A stretch of DNA of 24,127 nt from JACPLA01 sp035291905. Lineage in GTDB: Bacteria > Bacteroidota > Ignavibacteria > UBA10030. The notes below the pieces were generated by a model, which had not been told where the DNA came from, did not search any database, and was given only the letters and a program-made list of their open reading frames with translations. A program made the position numbers and the translations under genes. Positions within the stretch are counted from its first letter, which is position 1, and each line of letters starts with the position of its first letter. Shown here one piece after another: positions 14,540 to 22,378 of this stretch. The DNA lies in assembly GCA_035291905.1 (NCBI GenBank), contig DATDRF010000181.1, positions 1 to 24,127 of the forward strand, written 5' to 3'.

Positions 14540-16081
14540 ATGTTCGCACAAGTCGTCAGCGGCGCGACTATTGGCGTCGAAGCGTACCTCGTTGACGTTG
14601 AAACGAATGTTGCGCCGGGGCTGCCAAGGGTCAACATTGTCGGATTGCCCGATAATGCGGTCAAAGAGAGCGGGGAACGCGTTTTTGGAGCAATTAAAAA
14701 CTCCGGATTTCATTTTCCACGCGGAAGGCTGAGCATAAACTTGGCGCCTGCGGACATTCGAAAAGAGGGTTCGGCATTCGACCTGGCAATCGCGGTCGGT
14801 CTCCTTGCCGCATACGGAGAGTTCGAATCTTCTGTTCTGAGTGATTTCGTGATGCTCGGCGAACTGGCGCTTGATGGGACTCTTCGACCTGTACGCGGAG
14901 TCCTTGTTGTGGCTGTTGAAGCCAGAAAGAGGGGGGTACACGGCATTATTGTTCCAAAGGAGAACGCACGTGAAGCCGGAATGGTCGCAGGTATTGAAGT
15001 CTATCCGATGGAATCCTTGAAAGAAGCGGTCGAATTTCTTTCAGGAGAACATGAAATGTTGCGGCCCTTTACCGTGAGTATCGATGAAATATTCAGACAG
15101 GAGCAGAGTTATTCGGTCGATTTTTCAGATGTCAAGGGGCAGGAATCGGTAAAACGATCCCTCGAAGTCGCGGCTGCCGGAGGACACAATATCATTCTGA
15201 TCGGCCCGCCCGGCTCCGGAAAGACCATGCTTGCGAAGAGGGTTCCGTCCATCCTTCCTCCAATGACGTTTGAGGAATCGCTGGAAACAACAAAGATTCA
15301 TTCTGTTGCCGGGATGTTGGCCCCCAATGAGGCTCTTGTGTCGACCCGCCCCTTTCGGTCCCCTCATCATACAATTTCAGATTCCGCACTGGTTGGAGGC
15401 GGAACTATGCCCAGGCCCGGCGAGATCTCTCTTTCGCACCATGGAGTTCTCTTCCTCGATGAGTTGCCCGAGTTTGCTCGCAATGTCCTCGAAGTTATGC
15501 GTCAGCCGCTTGAGGACGGGAGAGTGACTATCAGTCGGTCGAAGATGTCGGTGGACTACCCCGCGAATTTCATGCTGGTGTGCGCCATGAACCCCTGTCC
15601 ATGCGGGCATTACGGAAATCCGTCGCAACAATGTTCGTGTTCGACTGCACAAATCCAGAAGTATGTGGGAAAGATCTCCGGGCCTCTCCTTGATCGCATA
15701 GACATTCATGTTGAAGTACCGGCCGTTCATTATTCCGACCTTTCATCGGGCAGCAAAGGGGAGATGTCACGGGAGATCAGGCGACGGGTCACCGAAGCAA
15801 GATCTATTCAAGAAGAAAGATTCAGGGCAAGGCCCGGTCTCTATTGCAACGCAGATATGGAGTCAAAGGAGATCAAGGAATTCTGTGCTATTGACGGATC
15901 GGGATCGGAACTCCTCAAGACAGCGATGACCAAGCTTGCCCTTTCGGCCAGAGCCTATGACCGAATTCTGAAGGTTGCCAGGACAATCGCGGATTTGTCG
16001 CGGGCCTCTGAAATCCGCCCGGAACACCTGGGCGAGGCGATTCAATACAGGAGCCTTGACAGGAGCTTTTATGCAGCGTAA
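14540..16081 (+). CDS. comM: YifB/ComM-family Mg-chelatase-like AAA+ ATPase
   Basis: 513 residues with the three-part layout of the family: an N-terminal Lon-protease-like (ChlI) domain at about 20-140, the AAA+ module with Walker A GPPGSGKT (222-229) and Walker B LFLDELPEF (304-312), the SRSKMSVDYPANFMLVCAMNPCPCG stretch (332-356) with a cysteine cluster (C348, C353, C355, C365, C367), and a C-terminal Mg-chelatase helical domain. In naturally transformable bacteria ComM is a hexameric helicase promoting branch migration during integration of incoming DNA; the family is also broadly kept in non-competent species. Length and motifs are complete. The ATG at 14540 has only a weak ribosome binding site (GTGAGC). 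It converges on the small secreted-protein gene, with 10 bases between stops. Confidence 0.94.
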   Translation: MFAQVVSGATIGVEAYLVDVETNVAPGLPRVNIVGLPDNAVKESGERVFGAIKNSGFHFPRGRLSINLAPADIRKEGSAFDLAIAVGLLAAYGEFESSVLSDFVMLGELALDGTLRPVRGVLVVAVEARKRGVHGIIVPKENAREAGMVAGIEVYPMESLKEAVEFLSGEHEMLRPFTVSIDEIFRQEQSYSVDFSDVKGQESVKRSLEVAAAGGHNIILIGPPGSGKTMLAKRVPSILPPMTFEESLETTKIHSVAGMLAPNEALVSTRPFRSPHHTISDSALVGGGTMPRPGEISLSHHGVLFLDELPEFARNVLEVMRQPLEDGRVTISRSKMSVDYPANFMLVCAMNPCPCGHYGNPSQQCSCSTAQIQKYVGKISGPLLDRIDIHVEVPAVHYSDLSSGSKGEMSREIRRRVTEARSIQEERFRARPGLYCNADMESKEIKEFCAIDGSGSELLKTAMTKLALSARAYDRILKVARTIADLSRASEIRPEHLGEAIQYRSLDRSFYAA

Positions 16082-16091
16082 GAAAGATCGG

Positions 16092-16487
16092 TCACTCTTT
16101 TTGCTCCAGCTTCAGCCATTCAGCCGTTTCTCCGATCTTGTTGCCAACATATTTCACCTCCACTTTCAACCCTCTCTTGCAGTCCGTCAATTTCCCGATT
16201 TTGTTGGGGCCGCCGGAGTAGGTGCGATCAAGATAGACCTTTGTTTCCTTGGTGAACCGGACAACGTATGTGCGTCCCGAATCAGAAACCATCATTATCT
16301 CCCCATGAAGGCTTATCGAATCAACGATTCCTATCGTCGTGTGTGTTGCAGACAATCCCGGTGATTGACCGATTGGGATGAATACCTCTGTTGCTTTTTG
16401 AGAAAAGGCAGCAGATGTTCTCATCAGCGTCAATAAGACGACCAAGGATGTGATCGTTAATGGAGTCCTGAGCTTATCCCGATTCAT
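16092..16487 (-). CDS. Small secreted protein of unknown function
   Basis: 131 residues. The N-terminus is a clear signal peptide: MNRDKLR, then a hydrophobic core (LTITSLVVLLTLM) and a plausible cleavage site near SAAFSQ (25-30). The mature part of about 100 residues is predicted beta-rich (GIVDSISLHGEIMMVSDSGRTYVVRF, KVEVKYVG) and resembles small periplasmic OB-like or DUF5666-like domains, which is only an impression. Its ATG overlaps the stop of the upstream cytochrome gene as ATGA, so the two are translationally coupled and probably act in the same periplasmic process. I do not recognise the family with confidence. Confidence 0.75.
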   Translation of the reverse strand: MNRDKLRTPLTITSLVVLLTLMRTSAAFSQKATEVFIPIGQSPGLSATHTTIGIVDSISLHGEIMMVSDSGRTYVVRFTKETKVYLDRTYSGGPNKIGKLTDCKRGLKVEVKYVGNKIGETAEWLKLEQKE

Positions 16488-17845
16488 TCTATCATCTCCC
16501 TGCTGGCTTCCCGCAGTCGTTCAATTGCTTGTGGAATGAGCTTGTGGCTTGCAGGTGAGCCGATTGCATCATCTATGGCCTGTAGTGCACTCTCAAGGTG
16601 TTGGACGGCCCGGGGATGAAGTCGTGCACCGGAGAGAACCCGTACGGCATCTTCTGTTTCCGCAAAAGCTCTGCTTAACCAGTTCTCGGGGCTTTCCCGT
16701 CCTTCCTCCGCCCAATATTTGGCAGTTTCAAGAAGGTCTAAAGCCTCGCGGATGTTCTCGAGGGCATTGATGACCCTTAGGAATGCCGCAATCGCGACGA
16801 TCTGTGTTCCATCAATCTCAATTCCGATTCCGTTGGGATCGACGCGTGCGAGAAATCTTCCGGAAGGAGAATTGTTGAATGATTCTCCGTCATAGAAAGC
16901 GACTGCTCCTTCGATTGTTTCAATGGCGTTATTATGGAAGAAGGGTCCGGTGTCTGCCGACTCGACAAGTGAAGGGACGTTGAACGTACTGTCACCCGGG
17001 GTACCCGATCCATCGTCACGCGGTATTCGTTCCTTCGTGAGTCGTTGCGGAATATCGGGGAGATCCTCAACCCCCGTATTGAAATTTGCATTACCGAGGT
17101 CCGTCGCAGGAGCGATAAAAGTGCTCGCACCCGCATTCCGATGGCAAATGTTGCACTTGCCGATGTTGTTATCGAGGAAGAGTTCCTGGCCGCGTTTCGC
17201 AATTGTCGCCTTGAGGGGAAGGGGAAGGGTCAGTTCTTCCTGACGGCCGAGTGAAAGTTGAAAGGCTTCGAGCGCATCAAGTTCCTCGTCCGTCGGAAGC
17301 CTGAAGTCGACCCCTGCGACTCTGTTGAGCGTTTTTGTGAAATGCTGGATGACGGCTCCTGTGGCAAAGGAGCGGAGCGAGAGATCTCCGGGTGCTCCGT
17401 CGCCGGACCAACCGGTTCTTGGCCCTTTCGGGCTGGTGATGGTATTCCGAAGCCCAAGCGTATGAGGAACACCCCGCATGACAAAAGAGCTCTCGAGATT
17501 ACCGAATCCGTCCAAATTCTCCATGATCAGACCGAATTCGCGCATGAGACGCGGATTCTCAAAGTTCTGCTTGAGCTCTGGCATGAATTCCGCAACGAAA
17601 AGGGAATTGTCCGGTGGCAGCGTCGCAATGAAATCAGGATCGATGGTGAAGTTGTTTTCCGCTGGGTGACAGGTGCCGCAGGTCCGCCCGTTGCCTCCGA
17701 AAGTCTCATTGAAGAACAGCACCCGTCCTTTTTCGATAAGCTGTTGCTGCGGATCCAGTGGAGGCGGTTCGGGCGAAGTCTGACAAGAAATCAGGAAGGT
17801 AAAAAGTGTGGTGGAAAAACCGGCGATACACCGCGTGATCCTCAT
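16484..17845 (-). CDS. Di-heme cytochrome c peroxidase-like lipoprotein
   Basis: 453 residues. The signal peptide ends in a lipobox (FLIS before C21), so it is a predicted lipoprotein in the periplasm or outer membrane. Two c-type heme sites are present, CGTCH (56-60) and CNICH (231-235), spaced as in the MauG/CcpA di-heme peroxidase superfamily. Further family-like blocks are FVMRGVPHTLGLRNT (121-135), GWSGDGAPG (145-153) and FNVPSLVESADTGPFFHNNAIETIEGAVAFY. Such enzymes reduce H2O2 or oxidise a protein or small substrate using periplasmic electrons. After the heme domains, roughly residues 360-453 form a helical extension rich in A, E, L and R that standard CcpA lacks. A strong ribosome binding site (AGAGAGGA, 17860-17853) precedes the ATG at 17845. 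Confidence 0.87.
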   Translation of the reverse strand: MRITRCIAGFSTTLFTFLISCQTSPEPPPLDPQQQLIEKGRVLFFNETFGGNGRTCGTCHPAENNFTIDPDFIATLPPDNSLFVAEFMPELKQNFENPRLMREFGLIMENLDGFGNLESSFVMRGVPHTLGLRNTITSPKGPRTGWSGDGAPGDLSLRSFATGAVIQHFTKTLNRVAGVDFRLPTDEELDALEAFQLSLGRQEELTLPLPLKATIAKRGQELFLDNNIGKCNICHRNAGASTFIAPATDLGNANFNTGVEDLPDIPQRLTKERIPRDDGSGTPGDSTFNVPSLVESADTGPFFHNNAIETIEGAVAFYDGESFNNSPSGRFLARVDPNGIGIEIDGTQIVAIAAFLRVINALENIREALDLLETAKYWAEEGRESPENWLSRAFAETEDAVRVLSGARLHPRAVQHLESALQAIDDAIGSPASHKLIPQAIERLREASREMIE

Positions 17846-17852
17846 CTTCGTT

Positions 17853-17860
17853 TCCTCTCT
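17853..17860 (-). promoter_or_regulatory. Ribosome binding site of the di-heme lipoprotein gene
   Basis: On the minus strand AGAGAGGA lies eight bases upstream of the ATG at 17845, one of the clearest ribosome binding sites in the window. It confirms this start and so the lipobox-containing signal peptide. Confidence 0.6.
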
Positions 17861-17981
17861 TCTAGCGGTTACAGAAAGCTACAATTTTGGGGATACAGAT
17901 GCAAGGCGTGCGATTTGTGGGTGACGAAACTTCGATCTGCTGACGTTGTTCGCCATCACGTTCTGTTGCGTCACGAAAATA

Positions 17982-18010
17982 TTGTAGGTTCCAGCGTAAT
18001 TTCGTATATT
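17982..18010 (+). promoter_or_regulatory. Candidate promoter of the dus-polX-nth run
   Basis: TTGTAG (17982-17987), a 17-base spacer and TATATT (18005-18010) lie 31 bases before the dus ATG. Spacing and -10 hexamer are identical to those before udk. The rest of the divergent intergenic region (17846-18040) shows a distant GTGACG/CGTCAC inverted pair (17921-17926 and 17969-17974) and nothing else I can name. Confidence 0.42.
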
Positions 18011-18040
18011 TTCTCACGGAGGATTGAGAAGAGGTTCGAG

Positions 18041-19036
18041 ATGAACATCGGTGTGGTTGAAATAGATAGGCCTATAGCGCTCGCCCCCATGGAAGACGTG
18101 ACAGATCTACCCTTCAGGCTGATCTGTAAGAAATTAGGGGCAGATATAGTCTATACGGAGTTTGTCAATTCCGAAGGCCTTATCAGGGACTCTGCAAAGA
18201 CCAAGGACAAAATGAAATTCCTTGATGAGGAACGGCCCTTTGGAATTCAAATCTATGGGGCAGAGGAGTCCTCGATGGAACAGGCCGCTTCCATTGCCGA
18301 GAGTCTATCGCCTGATCTCATCGATATCAATTGCGGTTGTTGGGTGAAAGATGTTGCATTGAGAGGTGCGGGGGCGGGCTTGCTGAAGGATCTTCCTCGT
18401 ATGGAACGAATCGTTCGGTCGGTCATTCGGAATGTGACGTTGCCGGTCACCGTGAAGACCCGGCTGGGTTGGGACCAGGACAGCATTCGAATAGTCGAAG
18501 TCGCAAAAATGTTGCAGGATTGCGGAATAAAAGGACTCACGATTCATTGCAGGACTCGCTCCCAGGGGCACAAGGGAGATCCCGACTTCAGCCATATCCC
18601 ATCGGTAAAATCAGCCGTCTCAATCCCAATTTTCGCTAATGGCAGCATTGACACCCCGGAAAAGATCGAGAAGATTTTTCGGGAGACGGGTTGTGACGGA
18701 GTCATGGTCGGGAGAGGGGCTATCGACAATCCGTGGATTTTTGCGCAGGCAAAGCACTTCATGAAGACGGGCGTGTTGATGTCCCCGCCGGACCCGAGGC
18801 AGCGGATTGAAACGATGCTGGAGCATCTCAGGAATTCCATCGCTCACAAGGGAGAACACAAGGGAGTGATTGAGTTTCGAAAGTACTACGCCGGCTACCT
18901 TCGCGGTTATCCCCACAGTTCCAAAGTGCGTACGGAATTGATGGCTTTTATCGAACTCAATCCTGTTGAAGATCGAATCGACCGCTATCTGCAGGCGATC
19001 GAATCGGGTGACTTGACGGAAGTCCCCGCCGCGTAG
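18041..19036 (+). CDS. dus: tRNA-dihydrouridine synthase
   Basis: 331 residues; an FMN-dependent TIM-barrel enzyme that reduces uridine to dihydrouridine in tRNA loops. Visible motifs: LAPMEDVTDLPFR (14-26, FMN-binding start), YTEF (38-41), the active-site region DINCGCWVKDVALRGAGAGLL (95-115) with catalytic cysteine C100, VKTRLGW (138-144), TIHCRTR (167-173), and the phosphate-binding VMVGRGAIDNPW. In E. coli DusA/B/C the residue after the catalytic cysteine is proline (GCP); here it is tryptophan. The start is the ATG at 18041 with AAGAGG six bases upstream; the open frame continues back to 17258 only as antisense of the cytochrome gene. It starts a run with polX (3-base gap) and nth. DusB-like by overall pattern, subtype not certain. 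Confidence 0.93.
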   Translation: MNIGVVEIDRPIALAPMEDVTDLPFRLICKKLGADIVYTEFVNSEGLIRDSAKTKDKMKFLDEERPFGIQIYGAEESSMEQAASIAESLSPDLIDINCGCWVKDVALRGAGAGLLKDLPRMERIVRSVIRNVTLPVTVKTRLGWDQDSIRIVEVAKMLQDCGIKGLTIHCRTRSQGHKGDPDFSHIPSVKSAVSIPIFANGSIDTPEKIEKIFRETGCDGVMVGRGAIDNPWIFAQAKHFMKTGVLMSPPDPRQRIETMLEHLRNSIAHKGEHKGVIEFRKYYAGYLRGYPHSSKVRTELMAFIELNPVEDRIDRYLQAIESGDLTEVPAA

Positions 19037-19039
19037 AAC

Positions 19040-20782
19040 ATGGATAAGAATCAGGTTGCTGAAATCCTTGACGAGATGGGAACCCTCCTCGAAATCAAGG
19101 GGGCCAATCCGTTCCGCTGTCGCGCATTCCATAATGCCTCCATTAATATTTCCTCACTTACGGAAGATCTGCGAGAACTCAGTTCTACGGACCGGTTGAC
19201 GGAAATCCCCGGAATAGGGAAGGGAATAGCACAGATTATTCATGACCTTCTTGAGTCGGGCAAATCAATGGAACATGAGGACCTGAAGCAATCCTTGCCG
19301 CCGGGGCTTCCTGAGCTCATTAAGATACCGGGCCTTGGTCCAAAGAGAGTCAAGCTTCTCTATGAGAAGCTCAAGATCGACTCCTTGCAAGCGCTTGAGG
19401 AGGCGGCACGCACTCATCAGCTCTCGGATGCCCCCGGCTTTGGGAAGAAATCTGAGGAGAACATCCTCAAGGGAATCGAGCGGCTGGCCAAGACGCAGAC
19501 GAAATTCCTCATCAATATCGCCCTGGATGCAGCGGAAAGTCTGTTGGAATTCCTCCGGAGGCAAAAAGGGATCATTCGATGCGAGATTGCCGGAAGCCTT
19601 CGACGGCGTAAGGAAACCATCGGAGATATCGACCTGCTGGCAAGTTGTTCAGAAAAATACAGAACGAAGATCCTGGAAGCATTTGCCCGCCACTCTGATG
19701 TTGCCGTCGTTCTGGCTCAGGGCGATACGAAGGCAAGCGTGCGCCTCTCTTTCGGCATCCAGTGTGACTTGCGGGTGGTCAAAGACTCAGAATTCCCATT
19801 TGCGCTGAACTACTTTACGGGGTCAAAAGAGCATAACGTTGAGGTCCGAACAAGGGCACGTAACCTGGGACTGAGTCTTAATGAGTATGGTTTCACGGCG
19901 CTTAAAGAATGGAGGCGGGGGAAAAAGGTCCCTTTGTGCAAGGACGAAAGTGCCATCTATCGATCGCTCGGAATGGCCTATATTCCGCCGGAAATGCGCG
20001 AAAATCTTGGTGAGCACGAAGCCGCAGCAAAAAATGCGATCCCGAAACTTGTGGAAGAAAAGGATTTGCGAGGAACATTTCACTGTCACACCACTTACAG
20101 CGACGGGCGGGGAACGATCAAGGAGATGACGGCGAAAGCGAGGGCATTAGGATGGGAATACTGGGGTGTCGCCGATTATAGCGGAACTGCAGTGTACGCG
20201 CGGGGCTTGACGCCGGAGAGGATTGCGGAACAACTTCACGAGATCGATTCCTTGAACAGGTCATTGAAAGGTTTCAGGATATTCAAGGGAATAGAATGTG
20301 ATATTCTTCCCGATGGATCGCTCGACACGCCGGACGAAGTTCTCTCGGCTTTTGACTACGTCGTTGCGTCGATTCACAGTAAATTGAATGTGACGGAAAC
20401 GGAGGCGACCAATCGGCTGATAAAGGCGATCAAGAACAAGTATGTATCGTTCATCGGGCATCCGACCGGGCGTATTCTGTTGGAACGCGACGGATATCCC
20501 GTGAACATGCAGCAGGTAATAGACACCGCGGCCGATTACGGGAAGGGACTCGAGATCAATTCGCACCCCGTCCGCCTCGATCTTGACTGGCGGTCGCTCA
20601 AGTACGCAAAAGAGAAAAAAGTGAAGATTTTTGTCAATCCAGATGCTCACACGGCGGAAGGCCTCAGTGATATTCGATATGGGGTCGGAATAGCAAGAAA
20701 AGGGTGGTTGGAATGTGATGACGTTGTGAACACATGGGCGCTGAAGAAGGTTGAGACTTTTTTCAAGGGACAGCGGGCTTAG
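19040..20782 (+). CDS. polX: Family X DNA polymerase with PHP domain (PolX)
   Basis: 580 residues, a normal length for bacterial PolX, a gap-filling repair polymerase with a PHP 3'-5' exonuclease/AP-site domain. The N-terminal helix-hairpin-helix region shows IPGIGKGIAQII (56-67), IPGLGPKRVK (96-105) and APGFGKKSEENIL (131-143). The polymerase core has GSLRRRKETIGDIDLL (185-200) with catalytic D196 and D198, D243 in QCDLRVV, and YFTGSKEHNVEVR (258-270). The PHP domain has HCH (348-350), GIECDILPDG (417-426), ASIHS (443-447), IGHPTGR (472-478) and NPDAH (533-537). The second PHP motif, usually DHS, reads ADYS (378-381), so a metal-ligand histidine is replaced by tyrosine (Y380). It starts three bases after dus and is followed 14 bases later by nth, which acts in the same base-excision repair pathway. 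Confidence 0.94.
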   Translation: MDKNQVAEILDEMGTLLEIKGANPFRCRAFHNASINISSLTEDLRELSSTDRLTEIPGIGKGIAQIIHDLLESGKSMEHEDLKQSLPPGLPELIKIPGLGPKRVKLLYEKLKIDSLQALEEAARTHQLSDAPGFGKKSEENILKGIERLAKTQTKFLINIALDAAESLLEFLRRQKGIIRCEIAGSLRRRKETIGDIDLLASCSEKYRTKILEAFARHSDVAVVLAQGDTKASVRLSFGIQCDLRVVKDSEFPFALNYFTGSKEHNVEVRTRARNLGLSLNEYGFTALKEWRRGKKVPLCKDESAIYRSLGMAYIPPEMRENLGEHEAAAKNAIPKLVEEKDLRGTFHCHTTYSDGRGTIKEMTAKARALGWEYWGVADYSGTAVYARGLTPERIAEQLHEIDSLNRSLKGFRIFKGIECDILPDGSLDTPDEVLSAFDYVVASIHSKLNVTETEATNRLIKAIKNKYVSFIGHPTGRILLERDGYPVNMQQVIDTAADYGKGLEINSHPVRLDLDWRSLKYAKEKKVKIFVNPDAHTAEGLSDIRYGVGIARKGWLECDDVVNTWALKKVETFFKGQRA

Positions 20783-20796
20783 GGACAATTCATCGG

Positions 20797-21477
20797 ATGA
20801 ATGGAAAAACCTTGAAGAACAAGAAGGCGTCACAGAAGAGAACCGAGAAGATCATAGCAATTCTCGAGAAGCAATACCCGAGCGCCAAGACTGCCCTGCG
20901 GCATGAAAATGCCTTTGAGCTGCTTGTTGCAACGATTCTTTCTGCACAGTGCACGGATGCCCGGGTCAACATGGTGACCCCGGGACTTTTCAAGAAATAT
21001 CCGTCAGTTCAGCACTTTGCGAGCGCCGTACCACAAGAGCTCGAACAGGATATCCGCTCAACAGGTTTCTATCGGAACAAGACGAAGAACATTATTGCAG
21101 CCTCGAAGAGCATTGTGGAGGAGTTTCAAGGAGAGGTTCCGAGGACGATGGAGGAATTGCTTCAGCTTGGCGGTGTTGGGAGAAAGACCGCGAACTGTGT
21201 GCTGGGAGGAGCTTTTGGAATAGATTTAGGAATTGTTGTGGATACGCATGTCCTGCGGCTCTCCGGAAGGTTGGGCCTTTCAAGACAGAGTGACGCCGTG
21301 AAAGTTGAATCGGATCTTATGGACATCGTGCCAAAGAACGATTGGTACAACTTCAGCAACTACTTGATCAACCACGGGCGGGCTGTTTGCGATGCCAGAA
21401 AGCCTAAGTGCCCTGAGTGCGGGCTAAGGAAACTCTGCCCTTCGGCGGAAGGATTTATGAGGAAGATGAAGAAGTAG
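20797..21477 (+). CDS. nth: Endonuclease III (DNA glycosylase/AP lyase)
   Basis: 226 residues; removes oxidised pyrimidines and cuts the resulting abasic site. Visible features: LLVATILSAQCTDARVN (42-58), the helix-hairpin-helix LGGVGRKTANCVLG (124-137) with the catalytic lysine K130, the catalytic aspartate D149 in VVDTHVLRLSGRLGL, and the C-terminal [4Fe-4S] loop C198-x6-C205-x2-C208-x5-C214. All catalytic residues are present. It has a short basic N-terminal extension before the core (MNGKTLKNKKASQKR). It directly follows polX, forming a plausible repair operon, and its 3' end overlaps the small minus-strand zinc-ribbon gene by 23 bases. Confidence 0.96.
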   Translation: MNGKTLKNKKASQKRTEKIIAILEKQYPSAKTALRHENAFELLVATILSAQCTDARVNMVTPGLFKKYPSVQHFASAVPQELEQDIRSTGFYRNKTKNIIAASKSIVEEFQGEVPRTMEELLQLGGVGRKTANCVLGGAFGIDLGIVVDTHVLRLSGRLGLSRQSDAVKVESDLMDIVPKNDWYNFSNYLINHGRAVCDARKPKCPECGLRKLCPSAEGFMRKMKK

Positions 21478-21715
21478 AGGGGATGTTCAGGTCTCTCTTG
21501 AGGTCGGAAATACATTGGCGGCAAAAATAGACGATTTTGGAGTCACCGATAACCCGCTCGACCAATAGATGTCGGTCGAAACGGCTCTTGCAGAGAAAGC
21601 ATTGGGCTGAGTCAAGCTCTTCTTTGGTCGGGGGTTTGCGAACGACGATACCAAAGCCGTACAAGACGGCCCCGATAAGAAAGATGACAAAGGCAATTGC
21701 CAAATAGGTCAGCAT
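21455..21715 (-). CDS. Small membrane-anchored zinc-ribbon-like protein, unknown function
   Basis: 86 residues. One N-terminal transmembrane helix (about 3-24, LTYLAIAFVIFLIGAVLYGFGIVV) is followed by a short linker (RKPPTKEELDSAQ) and two CxxC pairs, C39-x2-C42 and C65-x2-C68, the spacing of a zinc ribbon. A serine-rich tail ends the protein, and this tail is the part antisense to the end of nth. No ribosome binding site is obvious before the ATG at 21715. A real gene is supported by the well-formed membrane helix and paired cysteines, which random antisense frames rarely show. Function is unknown; a membrane-tethered metal or nucleic-acid binding role is only a guess. Confidence 0.7.
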   Translation of the reverse strand: MLTYLAIAFVIFLIGAVLYGFGIVVRKPPTKEELDSAQCFLCKSRFDRHLLVERVIGDSKIVYFCRQCISDLKRDLNIPSTSSSSS

Positions 21716-21766
21716 TTTGACAAGATATCAAATTATTGACTTTTGCACATTTAGAAAGAGAACCAG

Positions 21767-22315
21767 ATGAAGTACTCCGATGCGCTTGAGACGATGCATC
21801 AGTACACAAAGAACGATGCCCTCCGGAAACACATGTACGCAGTAGAGTCAGCAATGAGGGCTTACGCAAAGAAGTTCGGGGAAGATGAGGAAACATGGGT
21901 GATTGTGGGCATTCTGCACGATTTTGACTATGAGATGTACCCTAACGCCCCCGATCACCCGGCGAAGGGATCTGAGATTCTGAAGACCCTGGGGTATTCT
22001 GAGGAAATCCTGCGAACCATCTTGAGTCATGCCGACTACATGAATGTTCCACGGGATACCAGGTTGGCAAAGACCCTTTACGCTTGTGACGAGCTTTGTG
22101 GGTTCATAGGGGCTGTTGCGGTCATACGGCCGAACAAGATTCGAGACCTGGAGGTGAGTTCGGTTAAGAAGAAGCTCAAGGACAAAGGATTTGCCAGGAA
22201 TGTGAGCAGGGAAGACATCGATCATGGGGCTGCAGATTTGGGTATTCCGCTCGAGGAGCACATAAAGTTCGTCATAGAGGCAATGAAAGCGGATGCAGAG
22301 AGGCTTGGGCTTTGA
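21767..22315 (+). CDS. HD-domain (HDIG-type) metal-dependent hydrolase
   Basis: 182 residues. The HD pattern is visible: a first histidine in LRKHMYAVE (H22), the HD pair in GILHDFDYE (H51, D52), then further histidines in PDHPAKG (H64) and LSHADYM (H88), followed by an aspartate in YACDELCGF. This small stand-alone HD family is common in bacteria and annotated as a predicted phosphohydrolase; the substrate, perhaps a nucleotide, is unknown. The ATG at 21767 has a weak purine-rich lead (AGAGAACCAG). It is divergent from the zinc-ribbon gene, with 51 bases between starts. A TTGACA at 21717-21722 lies in this gap, but no matching -10 hexamer was found at the right distance. Confidence 0.85.
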   Translation: MKYSDALETMHQYTKNDALRKHMYAVESAMRAYAKKFGEDEETWVIVGILHDFDYEMYPNAPDHPAKGSEILKTLGYSEEILRTILSHADYMNVPRDTRLAKTLYACDELCGFIGAVAVIRPNKIRDLEVSSVKKKLKDKGFARNVSREDIDHGAADLGIPLEEHIKFVIEAMKADAERLGL

Positions 22316-22361
22316 ACGGGGAAGAGAGAGTGCCATGCCTGGATTATTCGCAGTGACTTGG

Positions 22362-22378
22362 TGACGTGCTTCACGTCA
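22362..22378. repeat. Perfect palindrome in the HD-rhodanese intergenic region
   Basis: TGACGTG (22362-22368) and CACGTCA (22372-22378) are exact inverted repeats around a 3-base centre. It lies 46 bases after the HD gene and about 100 bases before the rhodanese. No T-run follows, so it is not an intrinsic terminator; a protein-binding operator for the rhodanese gene or a small RNA hairpin are possible. The rest of 22316-22474 shows only an isolated -10-like TGTAAT (22404-22409) without a matching -35. Confidence 0.5.

Noticed and set aside
15377..15730. Minus-strand open frame of 117 codons opposite comM
   Set aside because: Lies wholly within the conserved AAA+ region of comM and has no domain features.
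16082..16105. Possible bidirectional terminator between comM and the small secreted protein gene
   Set aside because: Only a weak AAAGA/TCTTT pairing near a five-T run, overlapping coding sequence; too weak to call.
17258..18040. Upstream extension of the dus reading frame
   Set aside because: It is antisense to the di-heme lipoprotein gene, and dus homology starts exactly at the ATG at 18041, which has its own ribosome binding site.
21717..21722. Perfect TTGACA as a -35 box for the HD gene
   Set aside because: No -10-like hexamer at 16-18 bases downstream; likely chance.
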